DNA from: Odontesthes bonariensis | Taxonomy: Eukaryota; Chordata; Actinopteri; Atheriniformes; Atherinopsidae | DNA: 64,000 bases | Direction of reading: 5' to 3' | NCBI RefSeq assembly: GCF_027942865.1 | Contig: NC_134519.1 | Span: forward strand, 22,478,248-22,542,247 | Shown: one piece after another, positions 54,987 to 64,000 of the stretch | Layout of the letters: each line of letters begins with the position of its first letter | How positions within the stretch are numbered: position 1 is the stretch's first letter | The notes under the pieces: model-generated | What the model was told of the DNA's origin: nothing | What the model saw: the letters and a program-made list of their open reading frames with translations, nothing else | The model's database searches: none | Program-made: the position numbers and the translations under genes

Positions 54987-55150
54987 CTAAATCCAAATGA
55001 ATGTATCTCCGTTGCAGGTCTTATTTGTCCTTTGCCTGTCCGTCCTTGATAAAACAAATTTTTCCTTTGAGTTTGACTCAACAGCGGTGAAATTTACTGA
55101 CTCTTCATGTTACTCTTTGCCTCTCAGGTTGTCGCCATCTTGTTTACCTC
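54987..55150 (-). promoter_or_regulatory. stk11: Candidate stk11 promoter and non-coding exon 1 with YY1 motif
   Basis: On the minus strand AAGATGGCGAC (55141-55131), a classic YY1 initiator-proximal motif, is followed by about 145 bases ending in GATTTAG before the donor GTGAGA (54987/54986). The next acceptor upstream of the stk11 ATG is at 53333 (TTGTAG). The YY1 ATG opens a four-codon upstream frame (MATT then TGA). The exon would be 5' UTR. Transcript start is inferred. Confidence 0.5.
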
Positions 55151-55159
55151 CCCCCGATC

Positions 55160-56600
55160 TCAAGTATATCAGCCCCACACGTTAATGCGTCAAATCAAAG
55201 TTTTACCCCGCACACTGGAGGGACGAGGACAGCGTCAACAACTGCTGACAATTACATCTGTCGGCTGCAATTCTCTCGGCCATTTAAATTTAATTAATTT
55301 TTCCAACAGATATTTGAGATATTTGGGACTTCCAAGAGGAAAATAGACTTGCCTCTTAACTATTAAATAAAGGCATAATAATAATAATAATTAATTATTA
55401 TTGTTATGCACAGAAAAAACATGAAGAAATACTAAATGAATCCAAAGAATGACTATAGTCATGAAATGAGATAAAGTGTGACAACAACAGAAATGCGAAC
55501 AACCGTAAAGACATGGGAAATTCCTACAAAGAGGGGCAAACCACAACGAATCGTTTAAAATTTGATAGATGACAAAAGAATTACAAAGGAGACGCAAAAT
55601 ATTCCTACTGACTTGTGTCTCCCTTTTTAACGTTTATTATCCAGTAATCACATTTCACACAAAAACGGAAAGAAATGACTTCTTATGTGGTCCTTAAAAC
55701 TAAAATTCGCCAGCATAAAAATAAAAGCAAAAGGATCAACTGTGGACCAAGTGATGTGTTGGTGTTGTACAGAAATTTTATTTTATTTTTTTTAAATCAC
55801 AGGTATGAAGAATTGATTACTCTCTCACTAATGCCTAAATATTGAGGGCATGTCACATACTAAATCTTAAAAAATGTCCACAGCCATTTCTAAATATCAC
55901 AGAGTGTAACATTTTTGGCAACAACTATCATTATTAAGTATGAATAAATATTTTAAATATTGAATCGACATAACAATTGAAACAGCTCACACTTACACGT
56001 AGGCCTTATTCTACAGTATCAGTCAGAACTTGGTGTTAAACCTGCTTCTCAGATGACCACCTTAAAATTGGTCAAATTCATGATTTTGGATTAAATTTCA
56101 GACAAAACAGGTTATCTTTTATTCCATTGGAACTTGTAATAATTTTTCACAATGTCCTAATCCTTTTTACAGACCAAATGATTTGTATATAATAATGCCA
56201 CTGATCAACCAACTTTAATTACCTTCAACTATGGCTTGTGTTGCCTTCCGATTGATGATGTGGCCAACAAGTGGGTCTCGCTTTGCTGGGTTCTCTTGAG
56301 TTATATTTGTCCCGCGCAAACCTCTTTAGGGAATGGCAACCTGAAGGTCTGATTTCACGGATCTGTCGCCCTCCAACACTGACTGTTGGAACCCAGTTAA
56401 CCCTGCTTAGTGGCACTGTGGTCCAGAGCCATGCAGAAAGTATGTGATATAAAGTGTCGACATGGTTACATGAGCACCTGCACTCAGTACATGGGCGTAC
56501 CATTAAACTGCAGTGGATTTATCTTAACTCTAACCCCACAGTTAATAAACAGGAACATCTGGTGTTGTTCAGCCCTTTGTAAAGACTTGTGAGATTCCAT
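55160..56600. other. Intergenic region stk11 5' / sugp1 3'
   Basis: AT-rich with an AAT run at about 55378-55400. A 92-codon minus-strand frame at 56225-56503 has no recognised family. Nothing else supported. Confidence 0.4.
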
Positions 56601-57112
56601 AGTTCAGTGAGTGGTCATGTTTATTGTGAACAATGCAGCATATATTGAATGGAGTTGGCCATTACAACCCAGTGAGGACCTCACTCAATGCAAAAATCAT
56701 ACAGAAAAATGCATCTATACAGGACTGACGATTAGTTGAAGGTGACTTGTATGGGTAAAAATGACAACACAAACTAGAGTGAAATCATTGTGGAAGTCAG
56801 GTGATGACAGTCTTTCTATATAAATATTTTCTTTTTTCTTACTCGTTTCACAATCAAAATGAAATGTAACAAAGATGCGAGTTTAATATTCAACGAAAGC
56901 AGTCGTTTTCCTGAATAAAACATACAACGTGTACCAATCTCTTTTCAGTTTTCAGACTTCATCACCTTCTCTCGCACACTTGCACCTAAAACGGTAAAAT
57001 TTCGACTGCCAGAGTGTCCGTCTCACAACAAAGTCGAGTGGTGGCAGCTGTGGGGGCCAGCTTTAAAGTTGTGATAAACGAGAACAAGTATAAATGGAAA
57101 TTTTCCTCCAAG
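56600..57112 (-). other. sugp1: sugp1 3' UTR
   Basis: Minus-strand ATTAAA (tttaat at 56882) and AATAAA (tttatt at 56620) hexamers follow the sugp1 stop. No other gene-like frame is seen. Which signal is used is unknown. Confidence 0.35.
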
Positions 57113-60100
57113 TCAGTAATATGGTCTCCGTGGATTATTCTGCAAAAAGAAAAGAAAAAGAAATAAAGATTAAAATTTTAATATTCTAGCAAAGGATACT
57201 TGACCATATTGTGCAGAACAGAAACACAGTAAAGGTCTAAGAAATGTCTACAATATAGAATTGTAACTCATTACTATTTAACATTTAGTATGGAACTGTA
57301 TATGCATATTTACAATCAGCAGAGGTAAACACAATCGGCATAAGTCGGTGTAAAGTCACTGACTATTTTTAGAACAAGAGAAAACATAAAACATGGTACC
57401 AGTGGGTTGGGCCTGAAGCGGTAAGCAAGCATCATTCTCTTTCTAAAAGCATCGTATTCGTCATCATTTTTAGACAGCTCGGCTGGACGGTCGACTCCAA
57501 ACCCTGCTCCGTTCATAGCTGTAGTTCCCCTGGAGACGGAAGGAGCCATTCAAATTCAGTTTTTCTTTTTCATGTTCGTCTTGGAGATGGAAAGCAACTA
57601 AAAAGTCTGTGCTGGTGTATTCTTATAACATACATGAACATATAGGCACACATGCAAACTATTACACATGCTTTTTTTCATTTACAAGTCACTGCGGTCA
57701 GTGTAAGTGGAAACAGAAGGAGAAGGAGAGCTCACTTGTTAACAGGAGCTTTGATTCCCTGTCCGTCACTGCCAAGGCCTTCCCCTTCCTTCCAGCCCAT
57801 CTTCATGAGCATTCGGAAACCAAGATTTTCCACTGTCAACTTAAACTCTTTGTACTCGGAGTAGTCGGGGTCTCGACCTTCCTGAAAAACCACAAAACAA
57901 AATGTGCAGACATGAAGCAGGGCGGCACTACAATTTGACAAAAGATGCCACATAAACAAAGTTTTCCCCTGGTGTTCAGCCAATTCAAATGAGAAAGAAC
58001 ACACACGTCCTGCTTAGCTTGGTAATATCTGTGCATGTTCACCTTGTCCAACACTTCTGGTCATGAATTAAAACAAGCATGCATACACAAGTAAGAGCTA
58101 TTGTAACCTTTTTTTCAATTTTTTTTATTTTTAGATTTTCTAGAAAAGCTTTTGTTCTTGTTTAGTTGGAGTTATTCTCAGCTATGCTGTGTGGCATTTT
58201 AATAGTTTCATCCTGCACTTACAAAGTCTATAATAACTTCCAATTTCATTAATCATCTACTACTGACAGACTGTGCCTGGAGTTTTGCTATGTGTAGCTT
58301 TAAATGGAATGGCAAGTGGAGTTTCCTAAAATAGCTCTAAACAAATGCCAATTATAGTCACTGTCTGGGGCCTCGCTCAGGAGGAGCTTAAAGAATCTGC
58401 AGGGAAACGGTTGCTCTGCCAGCCATAACTTAAGTGCACCTGACCTGGATAAACAGCTTATGAATGGATGATGACAATCCTGTTTACAGACTATTTAAAA
58501 TAACCCCAGCTTGGGCTAAATTGTGCACTACCTCCCTGTTGCAAAAGCATTTACTAATGATACCTGCTTTATTGTACTTTCAGGTAGATACCTGAAAAAC
58601 ACTCAGTTTTGAAGTGTTCATCTTTACAAAAAAAAAAATGACAAGAGGTGATGCATTAAGTCAGTTCCAACTGTTCTCTCTTAGTCAGGCTAAAGACCGA
58701 AGAACTCAGAGGAGTACTAACTTTGAGTGCCTTAAAGGTCTCCATGAACTTCTCCAATTCTTCAGGGGGCAGGAAGTCACCGATAAAGTGTTTCCCTTTG
58801 CCCATTTCTGTCAGAGATTCTGCCCACTCTGGAAATGCAGAAAAAACAAGTCATACGGCACAGATCAACGCATGTCACTTCATAAAAGCTGCATCTTCAG
58901 CGGCCGCCAGCGTTAATGTTCATGTGGTTCATTTTTCAGCTGAGGGCTCAGGCTTACCTCGTGTCTTCTCCATTTCCATCTGTCTCAGCTGATGCTCCCA
59001 GGTCCCTGCCTCCTGGTCCACGTCTTCATCACTGTCATATTCATGTTGGTGATCTCTGATGGCTTTCTCCCACATCCTCTGCATATCTGCCATTGCACGC
59101 TTGTGCTTCATGATCATGTCATACATCTCTTGCATCTGTGAGAAAGAAAAAAAACATGTTGAAAACTCAGAAAGCAATGCATACATTTATGAGAACCAAT
59201 AACTGATCAGAGTCTGAATGACATCTCTATTTTTATGTAAAAAACAAACAAACAAAAAAAAACTCAACCAACAGTGAGACAAATAAAACACACTTTGGAA
59301 TGAAAGTATGGGAAATTGAAAGGCAGCAGCGTAACAGTTGTCACTTTGTACCTCTTGTTGTTCTTTGATCTGTTTCTTCTGGTCCTCAGATAGTTCAGTC
59401 ACTCCGACCAGTCCAAGCGGCTTCCCCTTCTTATAACCGAGACCGCTCAGCTCCTGGGCTGAAACAAATGTCAACATGAACGTACACGTTTGTACATTTT
59501 TAAATGATCAAGCTAATAAGTGTCTTTAAAGTGCATTGAAGAGTTAAAGTGATAGTTCGGAGTAGATTCACCCTAGGGTCATTTGAACCGTGACATCCAG
59601 CCAAGTAGCCCACCCGATGTTTTTTCGATCTTGGCTGAACATCAGCTGAGTTACTGAGTTATCCCGAATAGCTTAGTACAAGCGCTAATGGACCCTAGCA
59701 GTATCTCCAAAATTACCACACTAAAATCACATGCCATGACACCAAACTTCTACAGTAGTACAAATATGGTCTGTACTCACAAAACGATGCATTTTGAAGT
59801 TTGTACATAGTCCAGGAGTTTATTATTATCAACACAAGCCTAATAGCTTCTCTGCTGCTAAAGTTGCGTCGACGTCACTTCCTTGATCTACTTCAAAGTA
59901 AGATGAGGGTTGATCTACTACTGTGGACAACAAAGCAAGGCTGCTCAATTTCTCCATTGATAAAATAAATTCACAACTCTACAACATAAAAATTCATGTA
60001 GAATATAGCATATACTTTGTTGTCTACAGTAGTAGATCAACCCTTATCTTACTTTGAAGCCCCCAGATCAAGGAAGTGACGTCGACGCAGCTTTAGCAGC

Positions 60101-63100
60101 AGAGAAGCTATCAGGCTTGTGTTGATAATAATAAACTCCTGGACTATGTACAAACTTCAAAATGCATTGTTTTGTGAGTACAGACCATATTTGTACTACT
60201 GTAGAAGTTTGGTGTCATGGCATGTGATTTTAGTGTGGTAATTTTGGAGATACTGCCAGGTTCCATTAGCGCTTGTACGAAGCTATTCGGGATAACTCAG
60301 TAACTCAGCTGATGTTCAGCCAAGATCGAAAAAACTTCGGGTGGGCTACTTGGCTGGATGTCACGGTTCAAATGACCCTAGGGTGAATCTACTCCGAACT
60401 ATCACTTTAAGTGAAAGCCAATGTCTCTCAATGTATATTAGCACGTGTAAGAAATTCAGTTTATTGCCAACGGTCACAGCATTTTGAAACGTGCATCATC
60501 TGAAACCTGAAACTCATCATCACCCTGAAACTCCGAACGTGCACAGATTGGGGAAAAAAGTCGACAATGATATTGGCTACTAAAGACACAAATACACTAT
60601 AGTAAATCACGAGTTTATGTACCAGAGAGGGAGGGTGTGTCAGGGTCTTGAGCATTCATCTCCTGAGGAATAACAATCTGAGGAATAGACAATTGGATTT
60701 TGTCATCTTCTGACCCCCATCTACTCTTTCTCTTCCGTTTGATGGGCGGTGTTTCAGACTCCTGACTGGGAGGCACAGACATGCTGTTCAGCACTGGAGG
60801 GATTCTCGGTAATAGAGGAGCAGCTGGTCGCTGAACATCTGCTCTGGAATCTGTTGCTGGAGGTGAAGAACTCTCAGAGGTTGAGCCACGATACTCTCGA
60901 AGCTTCTCTTTGTAGAGATGGTAGGCTGGACTTTGCTTGTCATACAAAAAACTGAAAAAGGGAAGTTAAATATTCTACGTGAGATCTAAGTGAAAGCTAA
61001 AATTGTGCAAATTAAAGCATAACAAAAGAAAAAATGAATAAAAACAAAGTTTCAGGATTATAGAACACAGTCATAGATATGGTGAATGACCTGAAGGCTG
61101 GGTTGTCTCGGTTGCGCTCAATAGCAATGGCTTCCACCTCGGGGCCACCCTCCGCCACAAACTTGGCCATATTTTCAACCATTTGCCGGGTTTCCGCATC
61201 CACTGGGGGGGAGACTTTAAGCAGCCTATTAGTACTGGGACTCAATTCACACTCTACTACTGTACCGTACTCAACTGGCCCTCACACACCACCAGTCTAG
61301 AGCCAATAAGGGATAAGAAGAGGAAAAAGGGAGGAGGAGCAAGGGGAAAAGGGGAGGTGAATGGGAACTGTATGGATGTGAGGCTTTTACTGCAACAAAA
61401 TGAAGAAAAACAAAGCCCTGAGAGACTCCCCCATACGAGGGGTCTTGCATTTGGATGCATAATGTTCTGCACAGATACAGAATGCAGTTATTTTCACTAT
61501 AACTTAAAACACAGATTATGCTCTAATTGTTCAAAGCAAGGAAGGAATAGGGCGCTGCTCACATTACATGCAGAACCATGTCAATTATTGCCAGATTGAG
61601 GCATTTACTCAAAATTAATTCTATGTGATTATGTAACCTTGAAAGCCAGTATGCGCAAGTTTAAAATTTCGACTCAATACTTCTGACAAAAACACAGTGG
61701 CAAGAGAAACCAAACTGCATTTTAACTAACAAACTGAGAAAAAAATGAATTTTTTCCAATGCAGACGTATAAATGTCTCAAGTTAGGTTCTGGTACTAAC
61801 TAATAACTAATACTAATGATGACTCATTAACTTGAACCAACACTAATGGTATGCTGACTTAGGTATGTGCACAGTTACAACAATGATAAATGTACTGTCC
61901 TTTTCTCAGTAGTTTAATTTCCTGGCACCTGTACATGAATCTAAAAAAATTCTTTACTGAATTACTGCTCAACCCGGTTCAATAATGGTTTAACAATTCA
62001 GAGATATATACATATAAGAGCTCAACTAAAAATAAGTGAAATGATAAATGTAATTTTACCATTATCTGATGTCTTCTCAGGTCTCTGCAAACCCCTCTTC
62101 AGTACCGCAACTCTTCTTTTGTAGTAGAGATACTCCAGGCTACTCTTATCATACAAAAAACTAAAAAGGCGAGAATAACAGTTGATATCAGACAAGTTTA
62201 AAAACACAGTTAGATTAAAATACATTTGATCAAGTCACAGTGTTCGTTAAGACTTACGAGAAAACAGGATTGTCCTTGTAGTCCTCCTTTGCTTTCATCT
62301 CCAGATCAGGTCCTCCTTCCGCCACAAAAGAGGCCATCTTGTCAATAATGAGTCTGGTGTCTGAATCCTCTGGGGGAGAGACTTTAAGCAGGCTATGAGT
62401 ACATTTACTCAAAGGGCACAAATGACAAAATGCCAGTCACAAGGCAACTGTGCCACTGGAGTATGCAGAAGACCCAATGAAATGTCCAAGTCATGGCGTT
62501 CTCCCATGTTACACTGAAAAATGCAGGCCAGGAATTACCTTTCATTTCTAAGAATTTGGAGTAATCGGTCTCCTCATCCTCATCTTCATCATCTGGAGAA
62601 CAAAATACACTTGGCCGCTGGCTGAGAACAGGACTCTTCTTGGACTGTGAGTAACTCTTGAACTGACTAAGCATTTTACTAACTCCAAGGCCGGGCCGCT
62701 GGCCCACAAAAATGCTCTTTTTCTGCAAAGTGTTTCCTCCTGGAGATGGACTCGAGGCTGCGGGAGTCTTGGAATCATTGGCTGAACCTAAAATAAGAAT
62801 GAAAAAGGTAGAATTTTTAAAACAAATCTAGCACTAGCTTTAAGACTTTTTTTTGTTTGTTTTATTACTGGAACATATCACACAATAATGGTTCTTCCAA
62901 GGCCAGATTTTGTATGTAATCACAACCAGTAAGTGAAGTTATGCGAATTGTCTTGACAGTTTCCTTGGGTTGTGTCCTCACATTATTTCACTAGACACAT
63001 TCACTTGACGTGGAATATTGATAAAATCTATAGATTAATATTACACTTATTAGAGTACTAACTGGGTGTATCGCTGTCTTTCTCCTTCTGCATCTTCATG

Positions 63101-63827
63101 AACTGCTGTAAGAAGCTTCCATCATTGGCAAATTTATTGGAGGTACCATCCTGCAGACTAGATGAAATGGTGGGATCAGGAAATACATTAACATTTTACA
63201 ATTTACCATGCTGTGATTTAGATCATTGTTGGTAACGCAGGTGAAATTTGTGACTCTTATAACATGTTCTCTGTGTGTTAAATTATAATGTATCTGTATC
63301 ATATTACAAAATGAGTAATTACCTTGGAGGCAGGGGTTTGCTAGTGGTCTGTGCATTCATTTTTGCTTGCTCTGCCATTCTGGCTTCAATCTCCTTTTTC
63401 TTTTGAGCAATGAGTTTTTCTTGACGGAGAATGTTCATGTTCATCTTGTTTTTCTGCGGCTGCACTGGCTTGGACCTCCATCCTCCTCGCCCTTTGCCAG
63501 ATTTAAAAAAACACAACAATAAGGTTATTACACACCTGAACACTTCGTCTGACTTAGTTTAGTTTGGAGACCCTTAGTAATACAATTACTGAATAGGTAA
63601 TTACTGACTGCAGCCAAATCTCAGTGCTGCTTAAGTTAATATTGTCAAATTAAAATGATCAAAATGGTTTTCTACTCTGTTAAAGCCAGTAAGCGACTTC
63701 TCCAGTTGCTACATTAGCTGGTTTACGGCTGCGCTGGCTAATTTATGTGGTCACTAAGCATAGCTAAGATACATTTAGCTTTGGTCTAAGGAGACGGTAA
63801 AAATTTACCCGCATCGCCTGACTCCAT
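57113..63827 (-). CDS. sugp1: SUGP1 (SF4), SURP and G-patch splicing factor
   Basis: Spliceosomal protein that acts in branch-site recognition, recruiting a DEAH helicase through its G-patch. Coding exons (minus): 63827-63809, 63491-63323, 63157-63063, 62787-62539, 62381-62258, 62160-62060, 61214-61091, 60951-60623, 59458-59352, 59135-58958, 58828-58722, 57881-57736, 57529-57400, 57139-57113; 1905 nt, 634 aa (human about 645). Family blocks in order: [42 protein letters not shown]1 ([16 protein letters not shown] ... SFLYDK), SURP2 ([20 protein letters not shown] ... SFLYDKQ), the NLS-like [53 protein letters not shown], the G-patch ([20 protein letters not shown]) and the C-terminal NNPRRPYY. 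Exon 1 is tiny (MESGDA). Exon 3 uses the TAG acceptor at 63158; a second AG seven bases on would break the frame. Confidence 0.97.
59544..60410. mobile_element. Fold-back DNA transposon with TTAA ends in sugp1 intron 8
   Basis: Left end TTAAAGTGATAGTTCGGAGT at 59544; the right end is its reverse complement, finishing at 60410. Arms of about 390 bases are near identical (a few mismatches), with a spacer of about 85 bases around 59935-60020. TTAA at both tips and the TTAAAG-GATAGTTC type terminus suit a TTAA-targeting (Kolobok-like or piggyBac-like) non-autonomous element. No transposase frame. Sits wholly inside the intron between sugp1 exons 8 and 9. Confidence 0.88.
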
Positions 63828-63939
63828 GGTTGTAGCAAGAATAAGACTGGATTTTCAAAACAACGTTCGCAGCCAACAATAAGGCCTTAAGTTGCTACTG
63901 TTGAAGCTAAACGACTTGAATAAATTGCTAACATTATTG

Positions 63940-63962
63940 AGCACTATATTTCCGGTTTCTAT
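63940..63962 (-). promoter_or_regulatory. sugp1: ETS-type motif in sugp1 promoter
   Basis: About 120 bases upstream of the sugp1 ATG the minus strand reads AACCGGAAATA, a good ETS-family core (CCGGAA), typical of TATA-less housekeeping promoters. A start near 63930 is inferred. Confidence 0.4.
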
Positions 63963-64000
63963 TATTCAGAATAAAAGCTCTACAATTACAAATCAGTGCG

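Noticed and set aside
56225-56503. 92-codon minus-strand frame between stk11 and sugp1
   Set aside because: No recognised family or splice context; may be repeat-derived.
63151-63157. Alternative sugp1 exon 3 acceptor CTGCAG before 63150
   Set aside because: It would shift the frame away from the conserved [10 protein letters not shown] block; the TAG at 63159-63158 keeps it.

Overview
This is vertebrate nuclear DNA, almost certainly from a teleost fish. Six multi-exon protein-coding genes were rebuilt by hand from splice sites, reading-frame continuity and family similarity. The introns are compact and mostly GT-AG. Fish-type Tc1/mariner relics, fold-back MITEs and a non-LTR retroposon fragment with a typical teleost 3' tail lie between and within the genes. 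No bacterial-style operon, CRISPR array, tRNA or rRNA was seen.

Layout from left to right: ndufa13 (+; first coding exon not found, 3' exons at 3488-4631); cirbp (-; coding 10108-9171, spliced 3' UTR down to about 6375); midn (-; 20329-15010, 3' UTR to about 13840); an 8 kb divergent intergenic region; cbarp (+; coding 28441-39119, probable upstream non-coding exon near 25.9 kb); stk11/LKB1 (-; 53321-43375, non-coding exon 1 near 55.1 kb); sugp1 (-; 63827-57113). ndufa13/cirbp and cbarp/stk11 are convergent. midn/cbarp are divergent.

The block stk11-cbarp-midn-cirbp is the same neighbourhood as human 19p13.3, but ATP5F1D, which lies between CBARP and MIDN in human, was not found here. The flanking genes ndufa13 and sugp1 belong to human 19p13.11, so this window joins two human 19p blocks. 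The genes do not form one pathway: complex I subunit, cold-inducible RNA-binding protein, proteasome-targeting midnolin, calcium-channel beta-subunit regulator, master AMPK-family kinase and spliceosomal G-patch protein.

The most notable signals are: (1) an AT-AC, U12-type intron between stk11 coding exons 2 and 3; (2) paired SURP exons in sugp1 that each carry two in-frame acceptors 12 nt apart; (3) a hexanucleotide tract inside midn exon 4 encoding about 29 Ser-Ala dipeptides; (4) a 2.1 kb nested palindromic transposon complex in the ndufa13 upstream intron, plus two other long fold-back elements at 5413-5731 and 59544-60410; (5) a 70 bp direct repeat in the cbarp upstream region; and (6) a GC-AG intron in midn. 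I found no convincing wholly new gene system. The novelty lies in splicing architecture and fold-back repeats.
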